DNA from: Micromonospora citrea
GTDB taxonomy: Bacteria; Actinomycetota; Actinomycetes; Mycobacteriales; Micromonosporaceae
Reading direction: 5' to 3'
Length of the DNA stretch: 64,000 bases
Assembly (NCBI RefSeq): GCF_900090315.1
Contig: NZ_FMHZ01000002.1
Span: forward strand, 5,116,501 to 5,180,500
Part shown: positions 51,002 through 59,891 of the stretch, piece after piece
How positions within the stretch are numbered: position 1 is the first letter of the stretch
Layout of the letters: every line of letters starts with the position of its first letter
Notes under the pieces: generated by a model
Seen by the model: the letters and a program-made list of their open reading frames with translations, nothing else
The model's database searches: none
What the model was told of the DNA's origin: nothing
Made by a program: the position numbers and the translations under genes

Positions 51002-53746
51002 CTAGCTGTCGCCGCCGGTCTCGCCGACCGGGGCGGCGTTGACGTCCTCGATGGCGTACTTCTTGGCCGCCTCGGCGGGGACGTTCGCCGGCACCGCGCC
51101 GCGCAGGGCGAGCTGCCGCAGCGTCGCCACCACCACCGACTCGGCGTCGACGTGGAAGTGCCGGCGCAGGGCGTGCCGGGTGTCGGACATGCCGAACCCG
51201 TCCGTGCCCAGCGAGGTGTAGTCGCCCGGCACCCAGCGGGCGATCAGGTCCGGCACGGCGCGCATCCAGTCGCTGACCGCGACCTTCGGGCCCTCGGCGT
51301 CGGCCAGCTTCTGCTGGACGTAGGGCACCCGCTGCTCCGCGCCCGGGTTGAGCAGGTTGTGCTCCTCGCACTCCACGGCGTCGCGGCGCAGCTCAGTCCA
51401 GGAGGTCACCGACCAGACGTCGGCGGCCACGCCCCAGTCCTGGGCGAGCAACTGCTGCGCCTTGAGCGCCCACTGCATGCCGGTGCCCGAGGCGAGCACG
51501 TTGGCCTTCGGGGCGTCGTCACCCACCGACGGGGCGGGGGAGTAGCGGTAGATCCCCTTGAGCAGCCCTTCGACGTCCACGTCCGCCGGCTCGGCCGGCT
51601 GCAGGATCGGCTCGTTGTAGACCGTCAGGTAGTAGAAGACGTTCTCCTGCGCGTCCCCGTACATCCGGTGCAGGCCGTTCTCGAGGATGTGCGCGATCTC
51701 GAAGGCGAACGCCGGGTCGTACGCGACCACCGCCGGGTTGGTGGCGGCGATCAGGAGCGAGTGGCCGTCCTCGTGCTGCAGGCCCTCGCCGTTGAGCGTG
51801 GTGCGGCCGGCGGTGGCGCCGAGCAGGAAGCCCCGGGCCATCTGGTCGGCGGCGGCCCACAGCCCGTCGGCGGTGCGCTGGAACCCGAACATCGAGTAGA
51901 AGATGTACATCGGGATCATCGGCTCGTCGTGCGTGGCGTACGCCGAGCCGGCCGCGGTGAACGAGGCGACCGAGCCGGCCTCGTTGATGCCCTCGTGCAG
52001 GATCTGCCCGCCGACGGCCTCCTTGTACGACAGGAACAGCTCCCGGTCGACCGAGGTGTAGCGCTGGCCGTGCGGGGAGTAGATCTTCTGCGTCGGGAAG
52101 AGCGAGTCCATGCCGAAGGTACGGGCCTCGTCCGGGATGATCGGCACCCAGCGCTTGCCGAACTCCTTGTCCTTCATCACGTCCTTGAGCAGGCGGACGA
52201 AGGCCATGGTGGTGGCCACCTTCTGCTTGCCCGAGCCGCGCTTGACGTCGGCGAAGCGCTCCGGGCCGGGGATCGCCAGCCGCTTGCTCCCCGGCCGGCG
52301 CGACGGCAGGTAGCCGCCGAGCTGCTGGCGGCGCTCGCGCAGGTAGGCGATCTCGTCGGACTTCTCGCCCGGCGTGTAGTACGGCGGCAGGTAGGGGTTG
52401 TCCTCCAGCGCCTTGTCCGGGATGTCCAGGTAGAGGCGGTCGCGGAAGGTCTTCAGGTCCTCCAGCGTCAGCTTCTTCATCTGGTGCGTGGCGTTGCGGC
52501 CCTCGAAGTGCGAGCCCAGCGTCCAGCCCTTGATCGTCTTTGCCAGGATCACGGTCGGCTGGCCGGTGTGCTCCATCGCCGCCTTGTAGGCAGCGTAGAG
52601 CTTGCGGTAGTCGTGCCCGCCCCGCTTGAGGTTCCAGATCTCGTCGTCGCTGAGGTGCTCGACCATCTTGCGGGTCCGCGGGTCGCGGCCGAAGAAGTGC
52701 TCCCGGACGTACGCGCCGGACTCCGCCTTGTAGGTCTGGTAGTCGCCGTCGGGCGTGGTGTTCATCAGGTTGACCAGCGCGCCGTCGGTGTCCGCCGCCA
52801 GCAGCGGGTCCCACTCGCGGCCCCAGACCACCTTGATGACGTTCCAGCCGGCGCCCCGGAAGAACGCCTCCAGCTCCTGCATGACCTTGCCGTTGCCGCG
52901 CACCGGCCCGTCGAGCCGCTGGAGGTTGCAGTTGATCACGAAGGTGAGGTTGTCCAGCTCCTCGCGGGCGGCCACGCCGATCGCGCCGAGCGTCTCGGGC
53001 TCGTCCATCTCGCCGTCGCCGAGGTACGCCCAGACGTGCTGGTCCGAGGTGTCCTTGATGCCCCGGTGGTGCAGGTAGCGGTTGAACCGCGCCTGGTAGA
53101 TCGCGTTGAGCCCGCCCAGGCCCATGGAGACCGTCGGGAACTCCCAGAAGTCCGGCATCAGCCGCGGGTGCGGGTACGACGGCAGGCCGCCGCCCGGGTG
53201 GGACAGCTCCTGGCGGAACCCGTCGAGCTGGTGCTCGGTCAGCCGGCCCTCGAGGAACGCCCGCGCGTACATGCCGGGGGAGGCGTGGCCCTGGTAGAAG
53301 ATGTGGTCGCCGCCGCCCGGGTGGTCCTTGCCCCGGAAGAAGTGGTTGAAGCCCACCTCGTAGAGCGAGGCCGAGCTGGCGAAGGTGGAGATGTGCCCGC
53401 CGACGCCGATCTCGGGGCGCTGCGCCCGGTGCACCAGCATGGCCGCGTTCCACCGGACGTACGCCCGGATCCGCCGCTCCACGTGCTCGTCACCCGGGAA
53501 CCACGGCTCGCGCTCCGGCGGGATGGTGTTGATGTAGTCGGTGGTGGTCAGCGACGGCACCCCGACCTGGCGCTCGCGGGCCCGCTCCAGCAGGCGCAGC
53601 ATGACGTAGCGGGCGCGCTTGTTCCCGCGTTCGTCGATGACACCGTCGAGCGACTCGACCCATTCGCTGGTCTCTTCAGGGTCGATGTCCGGAAGCTGGC
53701 TCGGCAGACCAGCGGTGATCACCGGGCGCTTGCGTTCCGTAGCCAC
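51002..53746 (-). CDS. aceE: Pyruvate dehydrogenase E1 component, homodimeric
   Basis: 914 aa. Thiamine-diphosphate enzyme decarboxylating pyruvate for acetyl-CoA formation. TPP motif [13 protein letters not shown] ending in an Asn-containing NCN segment; early landmarks [22 protein letters not shown] and the C-terminal [11 protein letters not shown] are those of the AceE family. The homodimeric type is usual in actinobacteria. No E2/E3 genes are adjacent. The GTG start at 53746 has GAGGGA upstream. Confidence 0.97.
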   Translation of the reverse strand: MATERKRPVITAGLPSQLPDIDPEETSEWVESLDGVIDERGNKRARYVMLRLLERARERQVGVPSLTTTDYINTIPPEREPWFPGDEHVERRIRAYVRWNAAMLVHRAQRPEIGVGGHISTFASSASLYEVGFNHFFRGKDHPGGGDHIFYQGHASPGMYARAFLEGRLTEHQLDGFRQELSHPGGGLPSYPHPRLMPDFWEFPTVSMGLGGLNAIYQARFNRYLHHRGIKDTSDQHVWAYLGDGEMDEPETLGAIGVAAREELDNLTFVINCNLQRLDGPVRGNGKVMQELEAFFRGAGWNVIKVVWGREWDPLLAADTDGALVNLMNTTPDGDYQTYKAESGAYVREHFFGRDPRTRKMVEHLSDDEIWNLKRGGHDYRKLYAAYKAAMEHTGQPTVILAKTIKGWTLGSHFEGRNATHQMKKLTLEDLKTFRDRLYLDIPDKALEDNPYLPPYYTPGEKSDEIAYLRERRQQLGGYLPSRRPGSKRLAIPGPERFADVKRGSGKQKVATTMAFVRLLKDVMKDKEFGKRWVPIIPDEARTFGMDSLFPTQKIYSPHGQRYTSVDRELFLSYKEAVGGQILHEGINEAGSVASFTAAGSAYATHDEPMIPMYIFYSMFGFQRTADGLWAAADQMARGFLLGATAGRTTLNGEGLQHEDGHSLLIAATNPAVVAYDPAFAFEIAHILENGLHRMYGDAQENVFYYLTVYNEPILQPAEPADVDVEGLLKGIYRYSPAPSVGDDAPKANVLASGTGMQWALKAQQLLAQDWGVAADVWSVTSWTELRRDAVECEEHNLLNPGAEQRVPYVQQKLADAEGPKVAVSDWMRAVPDLIARWVPGDYTSLGTDGFGMSDTRHALRRHFHVDAESVVVATLRQLALRGAVPANVPAEAAKKYAIEDVNAAPVGETGGDS

Positions 53747-53960
53747 AGGCGTTCCCTCGGTTCTGTGTGGGATAGGTCTCTAGCGCCATCCTGCCCCCTG
53801 GTGGCACCCCCCGTCACGCCCACCGCCCCGAGACGCGACGCTCAACACAGGTACCCGCCGGTAACTTTCCGCGACCGGCGGCCCGGGCCCCGAACGGGCG
53901 CGGAACGCCTTGCCCCCGCCCTCCCGTGGCGCCGGCATGGACAGGCGGGTGGCGCCGCTC

Positions 53961-54012
53961 GGCGGGGACTCCGGGGGCGGCTGGTCCGGCGGCGGGGACT
54001 CCGGGGGCGGCT
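53961..54012 (+). repeat. 22-bp direct repeat, two copies
   Basis: GGCGGGGACTCCGGGGGCGG plus CT at 53961-53982 and 53991-54012 (30-bp period), in the gap before the YjbQ gene. G-rich; may form secondary structure. Confidence 0.8.
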
Positions 54013-54031
54013 TCTGACCCGCTCGGGCAGA

Positions 54032-54445
54032 ATGCGTCGTATGCGCAGTGAGCTGATCACGGTCCAGACCGGCTCCCGGCCGACCGTCCGGGACATCACC
54101 GCCGAGGCCGAGCGGTTCGTCGCCGGGCAGGGCGACGGCCTGCTGCACGTCTTCGTCCCGCACGCCACGGCCGGGCTGGCGATCGTCGAGACCGGCTCCG
54201 GCTCCGACGACGACCTGCTCACCGCGCTCGACGACCTGCTGCCGACCGACGACCGCTGGCGGCACCGGCACGGCTCGCCCGGGCACGGACGCGACCACGT
54301 GCTGCCGGCGTTCGTGCCTCCCTACGCGACGCTCCCCGTGCTCGACGGGCGGCTGGCGCTGGGCACCTGGCAGTCGCTCTGCCTGGTCGACACCAACGGC
54401 GACAACCCGACCCGCAAGGTCCGCTTCTCCTTCCTGCCCGGCTGA
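54032..54445 (+). CDS. YjbQ/UPF0047 family protein
   Basis: 137 aa. Signature residues VFVPHATAGL, HGSPGHGRDHVLPAF and LGTWQSLCLVD match the YjbQ family, reported to have weak thiamine-phosphate synthase activity; the true role is unclear. ATG 54041 is an equally plausible start. A similar small gene near aceE also occurs in other actinobacteria, by memory only. Confidence 0.88.
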   Translation: MRRMRSELITVQTGSRPTVRDITAEAERFVAGQGDGLLHVFVPHATAGLAIVETGSGSDDDLLTALDDLLPTDDRWRHRHGSPGHGRDHVLPAFVPPYATLPVLDGRLALGTWQSLCLVDTNGDNPTRKVRFSFLPG

Positions 54446-54488
54446 CCGCCCCGCCTGGCGCTTGGGGCGGCGGGGCGGCCGGGCCGGA

Positions 54489-56162
54489 TCAGGGCCGGAC
54501 GGTCTCCGCCTCGACCGTCCGGCGGCCCGGGTCGCCCCCGGGCGCCGCGCCGCGCGCCGAGGCCGCCGGCAGCGGGTTGTCCGCCACCATGTGCAGGCCG
54601 GGCACGCGGTCCTCGATCACGAAGGTGGCCCGGGTGTGCGCCGGGGCTCCCGGTCGGCTGACGTACGGCAGCACGTCGAAGTCGGCGGTGAGCCGGTCCG
54701 GGGTGATCGTGGTGCGGACGTAGCCGCGCAGGTTGTTCTGGAACCGCAGGTGCGGGTTGAACGCCAGCCAGGGGTGCGAGCCGGTCGCCGAGTCGGCGCC
54801 GTCCCCGCCCGAGGTGATCGAGGAGCAGACCAGCTCGCTGCCGACCGTGCGGGAGGTCGGGTCGGCGTAGTCCAGCTTGAGGTCGCTGGCCCAGTGCGCG
54901 TGCACGTCGCCGGTCAGCACCACCGGGTTGCGCACGCCGGCGGCCAGCCAGCCCCGGGTGATCCGGTCCCGGGAGGCGACGTACCCGTCCCAGGCGTCCA
55001 TGCTGGTGACCGTCAGCGGCCCGGCGTTGTTGTCCCGCTGGGCGAAGAAGACCTGTTGGCCGAGGACGTCCCAGCGGGCGTCGGAGCGGCGGAAGCCGTC
55101 CAGCAGCCACGCCTCCTGCTCCGCGCCCGTGATCGACCGGGCCGGGTCGGCGGCCGCCGCGCAGTTGCGGTAGCCGTCGCCGCAGGCCTGGTCGTCGCGG
55201 TACTGCCGGGTGTCGAGCATGTGGAAGGTGGCCAGCCGGCCCCAGCGCACCCGCCGGTAGAGCTGCATGTCGATGCCGCGCGGCACCGAGGTCCGGCGCA
55301 GCGGCATGTTCTCGTAGTACGCCTGGAAGGCCGCCGCGCGTCGGGCGGCGAAGTCCGGGTCCGGCGCCTCGGGCGTCTCGTCGGCCCAGTTGTTCTCCAC
55401 CTCGTGGTCGTCGAAGACCACCACCCAGGGCGCGACGGCGTGCGCGGCCTGCAGGTCGGCGTCGGTCTTGTACTGGGCGTGCCGCTGCCGGTAGTTGGCC
55501 AGCGTCCGGGTCTCCGGGCCCTCGTGGTCGCGCGGGTTGCCGCCCGGGACGTTGTACGTGTCCTTCGCGTACTCGTACTGGTAGTCGCCGAGGTGCAGGA
55601 TCAGCTCCGGCTCGGTCTCGGCCAGCCGCCGGTAGGCGGTGAACCAGCCGTGCTCGTACTGGGAGCAGGAGGCGAAGCCCATCGCCAGGGCGGCCGGCAG
55701 GCTCCACGGCGCGGGGGCGGTGCGGGTGCGGCCGACCGGCGACAGGTGGCCCTCGGCCCGGAACCGGTAGAAGTACTCCCGGCCGGGCAGCAGCCCGTCC
55801 AGTTCGACGTGCACGCTGTGCGCCGCCCCGGGCCGGGCCCACGCCACGCCCCGCCGGACGACGTGCCGGAACCGCTCGTCGGCGGCCAGCTGCCACTGCA
55901 CCGGGACGACCCGGTCGGGCATCCCGCCCAGGCCGTCCTCGGCCAGCGGGCGTGGCGCCAGCCGGGTCCAGAGCACGAAGCCGTCGTGGTCGGGGTCGCC
56001 GGAGGCCACCCCCAGGGTGAACGGGTACGGCAGCCGCCGGGTGCCGCCGGACGGCGCGGGGCCGGCGGGCTCGGCGCCCGCCGGCCCGGGCAGGGCGGTG
56101 ACCGCGCCGGCCGCGCCGACCGCCGCGCCGGCGAGCAGGATGGTACGTCGGGACAGGGCCAC
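54489..56162 (-). CDS. phoD: Tat-exported alkaline phosphatase PhoD
   Basis: 557 aa. The N-terminus ALSRRTILLAGAAVGAAGAV is a twin-arginine signal. An N-terminal Fn3-like domain leads into the metallophosphatase: FASCSQYEHGWF, LHLGDYQYEY, VFDDHEVENNW and LTGDVHAHWAS supply the Fe/Ca ligands. It releases phosphate from phosphodiesters outside the cell. The GTG at 56162 follows GGGAGGA. A PHO-box-like tandem repeat lies about 55-75 nt upstream. Confidence 0.94.
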   Translation of the reverse strand: MALSRRTILLAGAAVGAAGAVTALPGPAGAEPAGPAPSGGTRRLPYPFTLGVASGDPDHDGFVLWTRLAPRPLAEDGLGGMPDRVVPVQWQLAADERFRHVVRRGVAWARPGAAHSVHVELDGLLPGREYFYRFRAEGHLSPVGRTRTAPAPWSLPAALAMGFASCSQYEHGWFTAYRRLAETEPELILHLGDYQYEYAKDTYNVPGGNPRDHEGPETRTLANYRQRHAQYKTDADLQAAHAVAPWVVVFDDHEVENNWADETPEAPDPDFAARRAAAFQAYYENMPLRRTSVPRGIDMQLYRRVRWGRLATFHMLDTRQYRDDQACGDGYRNCAAAADPARSITGAEQEAWLLDGFRRSDARWDVLGQQVFFAQRDNNAGPLTVTSMDAWDGYVASRDRITRGWLAAGVRNPVVLTGDVHAHWASDLKLDYADPTSRTVGSELVCSSITSGGDGADSATGSHPWLAFNPHLRFQNNLRGYVRTTITPDRLTADFDVLPYVSRPGAPAHTRATFVIEDRVPGLHMVADNPLPAASARGAAPGGDPGRRTVEAETVRP

Positions 56163-56214
56163 GAAATCCTCCCGGGAGTCCGGTTTCTCTCCTTGACTCC
56201 GGGAGCGTCCCGAC

Positions 56215-56236
56215 CGCGGGTGACCGGCAGGTGACG
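56215..56236 (-). promoter_or_regulatory. PHO-box-like direct repeat before phoD
   Basis: Minus strand has CGTCACC and GGTCACC exactly 11 bp apart. Streptomyces PhoP boxes are 11-bp direct repeats with core GTTCACC. Good match in spacing and five or six of seven core bases. Confidence 0.6.
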
Positions 56237-56237
56237 T

Positions 56238-56280
56238 CGAGGGCCCGTGCCCGCCACGTCCAGCGGAACACGGGCCCTCG
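56238..56280. terminator. Hairpin between phoD and the ABC operon
   Basis: 12-bp perfect stem CGAGGGCCCGTG ... CACGGGCCCTCG (about 56238-56281) with a 19-nt loop. Positioned to end the upstream ABC operon transcript. Confidence 0.6.
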
Positions 56281-56282
56281 TC

Positions 56283-56357
56283 GCCTCGGACGGTGCCGTC
56301 GCGCGACGCCTCGGACGGTGCCGTCGCGCGACGCCTCAGACGGCGACGTCGCGGCGG
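56283..56357. repeat. 25-bp tandem repeat at the end of the permease gene
   Basis: Units 56283-56307 and 56308-56332 are identical; a degenerate third (56333-56357) includes the permease stop codon and last residues. The downstream copies look like duplications of the 3' end of the gene. Confidence 0.8.
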
Positions 56358-57133
56358 GCGAAGGCGGCGGCGCCGGCGGCGACCAGCAGCGCGGTGGCGC
56401 CGGCCAGCAGCAGCGCGCCGACCGGCTGCACCCCGTCGACCAGCGGCGACCCGCCCAGGTACCAGTGGAACGGTGAGAGTTCGCGGGTCCAGGTCAGCCC
56501 CTGCGCCTGCGGAAAGACCGAGTTCGCCAGGTAGCCGAGGACCGCGACGCCGGCGCCGGCGCCGAGCGCGGCGGCCCGCCGCCCGGTGGCCCCCCCGACG
56601 GCGAAGGCGAGCGCGGCGAACGTCAGGCCGAACAGGACCAGGTGCAGCGTCATCGCGGCGAACCCGCCCGCGCCGATCCCGTCGAACTCGGCGGGGCCGC
56701 TCAGCGCCACCATCGCCACGCCGAGCAGGACGGCGACCCCCACGATGCCGACCGCCAGCGCGGCGAAGCGGAGCAGGACGAGCCGGACCCGGCCGACCGG
56801 GTGGGCGAGCACCAGGTCGAGCGTGCCGGCCTCCTCGTCCCCGGCCACCGCCCGGGCGCCGGCCGCGATCGCGAAGACCGCGACCAGCAGCGGCACCAGC
56901 AGCCCGTAGACGGCGCTGCCGAGGTAGCCGGCCGCGGTGGTGAGGTCGCTGTAGTTGAACGCCTCCAGCAGCCCCTCCGGGTACGCCGCCAGCGCCTCCT
57001 TCATCTCCGGTGTCTGCACCGTCGGCCAGAACGAGGCGTACATCGCGCCGACGGCGACGATCGCCACCGTCCAGCCGGCCAGCGACCGGCGCGCGTCGTG
57101 CAGCGCCTTGGTGAACGGGTCACGCAGCAACAC
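56336..57133 (-). CDS. ABC-2 type permease
   Basis: 265 aa with six predicted transmembrane helices. The N-terminus LLRDPFTKALHDARRSLAGW, a large loop (WPTVQTPEMKEALAAYPEGLLEAF) and GDEEAGTLDLVLAHPVGR are typical of ABC-2 exporter permeases for small molecules or drugs. GTG 57133 lies inside the 3' end of the ATPase gene (14-nt overlap) with GAGGAGG upstream. Confidence 0.9.
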   Translation of the reverse strand: MLLRDPFTKALHDARRSLAGWTVAIVAVGAMYASFWPTVQTPEMKEALAAYPEGLLEAFNYSDLTTAAGYLGSAVYGLLVPLLVAVFAIAAGARAVAGDEEAGTLDLVLAHPVGRVRLVLLRFAALAVGIVGVAVLLGVAMVALSGPAEFDGIGAGGFAAMTLHLVLFGLTFAALAFAVGGATGRRAAALGAGAGVAVLGYLANSVFPQAQGLTWTRELSPFHWYLGGSPLVDGVQPVGALLLAGATALLVAAGAAAFARRDVAV

Positions 57134-58031
57134 GGGTGTCCTCCTCGCGGGAGTAGTAGCCGAAGAAGAGCTCCTCCAGGTCGGGCTCCTCGGAGAGCAG
57201 GCCGACCACGGTGTGCCCGGCGGCGGCCTTGACCAGCCCGTCGGCCCGGCCGTCCAGCCGGCAGCGCAGGGTGGTTCCGGTGACGGCGACCTCGCTGACC
57301 CCGGGCAGGCCGCTGAACTCGGCCTCGGTGACCGGGTCGTCGAAGTGGATCTCGACCCGGCGGACGGCCCGCTCACGCAGCTCCTCGACCCGGGCCACGG
57401 TGACCAGCCGGCCCTCGCGGATGATGCCGACCCGGTCGGCGGTCTGCTGCACCTCGCTCATCACGTGCGAGGACATGAAGACGGTCCGCCCGGCGGCCCG
57501 GGCCTCCCGCACCATGGCGAGGAACTCCTGCTGGAGGAACGGGTCCAGGCCACTGGTCGGCTCGTCGAGGATCAGCAGCTCCGGGTCGTGCATGAAGGCC
57601 TGGATCACGCCGACCTTCTGCCGGTTGCCCTTGCTGAGCCCTCTGATCCGGCGGCCCAGGTCCAGGTCGAGCCGGGCGGCCAGCTCGTCGATCCGCCCCC
57701 GGGGCACGCCGCCGCGCAGGTTGCCCAGGTAGGTCAGCAGCTCGCGGGCGGTCTGCCGGCCGTCGACCACGAAGTCGCCGGCCAGGTAGCCGATCCGGCG
57801 GCGCAGCGCCACCCCGTCGCGGCGGGGGTCGACGCCGAGGACGCTGACGCGCCCGCTGGTGGGCCTGATCAGGTCGAGCAGCAGCCGGATGGTGGTGGAC
57901 TTGCCGGCCCCGTTGGGGCCGAGGAAGCCGTACACCTCCCCGGGCTCGACCCGCAGGTCCAGCCCGGTCAGGCCGCGGTTGCGGCCGTACGTCTTGACCA
58001 GGTCCTCGGTGTGGATGGCGGGCTCAGCCAT
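57120..58031 (-). CDS. ABC transporter ATPase
   Basis: 303 aa. Walker A GPNGAGKST, Q-loop region, signature LSKGNRQKVG, Walker B LLILDEPTSGLDP, and His in MSSHVMSEV. C-terminal extension of about 80 residues as in drug/antibiotic exporters. Overlaps the regulator gene upstream by 8 nt and the permease downstream. Confidence 0.95.
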   Translation of the reverse strand: MAEPAIHTEDLVKTYGRNRGLTGLDLRVEPGEVYGFLGPNGAGKSTTIRLLLDLIRPTSGRVSVLGVDPRRDGVALRRRIGYLAGDFVVDGRQTARELLTYLGNLRGGVPRGRIDELAARLDLDLGRRIRGLSKGNRQKVGVIQAFMHDPELLILDEPTSGLDPFLQQEFLAMVREARAAGRTVFMSSHVMSEVQQTADRVGIIREGRLVTVARVEELRERAVRRVEIHFDDPVTEAEFSGLPGVSEVAVTGTTLRCRLDGRADGLVKAAAGHTVVGLLSEEPDLEELFFGYYSREEDTRVAA

Positions 58032-58503
58032 CGACGTCTCCCTTCCCCGCGTATTCGGCCTCGAAGCGTTCGACGAGCCTGGGCATCTCGCGTTCGACGA
58101 ACGCGTAGAAGTCGCGCATCACCCGCAGCCGCTCGGCACCCGGAGCGTCCTCGCCCCCCACGACGGTCAGGCCGCGGTCCATCAGCTCCCGGAACGCCCG
58201 GAACTTCGTGGCGTCGGCGGCGATCCGGATGACCGCGTCGGGTCTGACCTCGTACGCGTGACCGCGGTGCCCCGGCACCGGGACCCGGCGGGCCAGGCCG
58301 CTGGTCTCCAGCATCCGCATGCCGGTGCTGACGGAGCCCTTGGAGAGCCCGAGCGCCTCGGCGAGCTGCGCGCTGGTCTGCCCCGGCGGATCGCAGATCA
58401 GCAGCCAGCCGAGCAGCTTGCCGTACGCCGGGGGCAGGCCGAGCCCGCCGAGCACGACGGCGGCGTCCTCGGCGTAGCGGCGCTGGGTGGAGAGTTCCGT
58501 CAT
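58024..58503 (-). CDS. GbsR/MarR-type regulator of the ABC operon
   Basis: 159 aa. Winged helix with GKLLGWLLICDPPGQTSAQLAEALGLSKGSVSTGMRML, the GbsR-like arrangement, then a helical C-terminal dimer part. First gene of the regulator-ATPase-permease operon, all overlapping, so it probably represses its own operon and responds to the exported compound. A dyad operator lies 20 nt upstream. Confidence 0.9.
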   Translation of the reverse strand: MTELSTQRRYAEDAAVVLGGLGLPPAYGKLLGWLLICDPPGQTSAQLAEALGLSKGSVSTGMRMLETSGLARRVPVPGHRGHAYEVRPDAVIRIAADATKFRAFRELMDRGLTVVGGEDAPGAERLRVMRDFYAFVEREMPRLVERFEAEYAGKGDVDG

Positions 58504-58522
58504 CAGGTACCCCGTTCGAAAC

Positions 58523-58540
58523 GTTCAAGAAGTTCTGAAC
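58523..58540. promoter_or_regulatory. Operator-like dyad of the ABC operon
   Basis: GTTCAAGAAGTTCTGAAC is an 18-bp near-palindrome, with a further GTTCG half-site at 58514. AT-rich for this genome and just upstream of the regulator's ATG. Confidence 0.65.
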
Positions 58541-58675
58541 GCAGAGTACGCCGCCCGGCGCGTCGACGGAAGTCCCGCGCCGGTGGTCGTTTCCGCCCCC
58601 GGGGCCCCGGGAAGCCGGCCGGCGATGCGCCAGCGGGCGGCCGGATTCGCGGCCGACTTCCCGTGCCCGGCGCGG

Positions 58676-59263
58676 TCAGGCGGCGGCGGTGGCGAGCCGG
58701 GTGATCCGGGTGCGGGTGGCCAGGGCGTCGAGCAGCCCGCGCAGCAGGGCCTCGGTGGTCTCGTCCCGGATCGTGCCGTCCGGGCCGATCTTCTCGTGCG
58801 CGTTCGTCACGATGACCTCCGGCTTGCTGACCACTGCCGAGTCGGTCCAGAGGAAGAGCTGCCGGAGCTGGAGCTGGGCCCGTACGGTGCCCATGCCGGT
58901 GGGTGCCGCGCCCATGACGGCCACGGGCTTGTGCGCCAGAGGCGACACCCACGAGGTGATCGGGAAGCTCGGCCGGGACGCCCAGTCGAGCGCGTTCTTG
59001 AGCACGCCCGGCACGCCGTAGTTGTACTCCGGGGTGGCGATCAGCAGCGCGTCCGCCGCCGCGATCCGCTCCCGCAGGTCCGTCACGGGCGCCGGCGGCT
59101 CGGCCTCGACGTCCTCGTTGAACGGCGGGATCGCGCCGAGGCCCTCGTAGCGCTCGATGGTCATGCCCTCGGGGGCGAGGCGCCGGGCGGCGTGGATCAG
59201 CGCGGTGTTGAACGACGCGTCGCGCAGGCTGCCCGAGAGGGCGAGGACCGAGATGTCGGACAT
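58676..59263 (-). CDS. NADPH-dependent FMN reductase / quinone reductase
   Basis: 195 aa flavodoxin-fold protein. LALSGSLRDASFNTAL binds the FMN phosphate; ATPEYNYGVPGVLKNALDW is the second FMN loop. Close to ChrR/azoreductase-type two-electron reductases that detoxify quinones. Divergent from a MarR gene with a shared operator, so probably induced by electrophiles or oxidants. ATG follows GGAGGAG. Confidence 0.93.
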   Translation of the reverse strand: MSDISVLALSGSLRDASFNTALIHAARRLAPEGMTIERYEGLGAIPPFNEDVEAEPPAPVTDLRERIAAADALLIATPEYNYGVPGVLKNALDWASRPSFPITSWVSPLAHKPVAVMGAAPTGMGTVRAQLQLRQLFLWTDSAVVSKPEVIVTNAHEKIGPDGTIRDETTEALLRGLLDALATRTRITRLATAAA

Positions 59264-59309
59264 GGCGGGTCTCCTCCGTGTGGTGCTCTCCGCGATTTGC
59301 GTGAGCTGC

Positions 59310-59336
59310 TCAATAGTGAAGCTGCTCAACTATTGA
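59310..59336. promoter_or_regulatory. MarR operator between divergent genes
   Basis: Inverted arms TCAATAGT (59310-59317) and ACTATTGA (59329-59336), plus a direct repeat of AGCTGCTCAA. AT-rich island inside the intergenic space. A -10 TACGAT (59345-59350) follows, seven bases before the MarR ATG, suggesting a leaderless mRNA. Confidence 0.7.
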
Positions 59337-59357
59337 ACCGCAAGTACGATGTGAGAC

Positions 59358-59840
59358 ATGCCCCAGCCCAGCGCCCCCATCGGCCGACCGGATCCCGGCG
59401 ACGGCTCCGGGCTGGCCGGCGACGTCGTGCGACGGATCATGCACGTCGCCTCGGCGCTGCGGCACCACCAGGCCGTGGAGATCGGCGCGCTGGGGCTCAC
59501 CCCCGCCGCCGCCCGGGCGCTGCACGAGCTGGACCCGGACCGGCCGCTGCCCGCCCGGGAACTCGCCACGGTGCTGGGCTGCGACCGCTCCAACGTGACC
59601 GCGCTGGTCGACAAGCTGGAGCGGGCCGGGCTCGTCGAGCGGCGGGTCGACCCGGTCGACCGGCGGCAGAAGACGCTGGTCGTCACCGACGAGGGCCGGC
59701 GGATGCGGGCCCGGGTGCGCCAGGTCATGTCGGACTCCCGACTGCTCGCCGGGCTCACCGCCGACGAGCTGGCGACCCTGCGCGAGCTGGTGTGGAAGGT
59801 CTCCGACGGGGGCTGCCCCGAGTCGTGCGGCGACGACTGA
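59358..59840 (+). CDS. MarR-family regulator with C-terminal Cys pair
   Basis: 160 aa. Winged helix with [41 protein letters not shown]. Cys in the recognition-helix region (GCDRS) and a C-terminal CPESC (Cys153/Cys157) give three cysteines that could act as an oxidant switch. Regulates itself and the divergent flavin reductase through the site at 59310-59336. Confidence 0.92.
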   Translation: MPQPSAPIGRPDPGDGSGLAGDVVRRIMHVASALRHHQAVEIGALGLTPAAARALHELDPDRPLPARELATVLGCDRSNVTALVDKLERAGLVERRVDPVDRRQKTLVVTDEGRRMRARVRQVMSDSRLLAGLTADELATLRELVWKVSDGGCPESCGDD

Positions 59841-59891
59841 CCCACCCCGCGCGGTTCGTGTCCGAGTGGGCGAGCCGGGCGCTCGTCGGTA

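Noticed and set aside
51152..54031. Long plus-strand open frame across aceE
   Set aside because: Antisense shadow of a conserved 914-aa enzyme; only the last 137 codons (YjbQ) are real.
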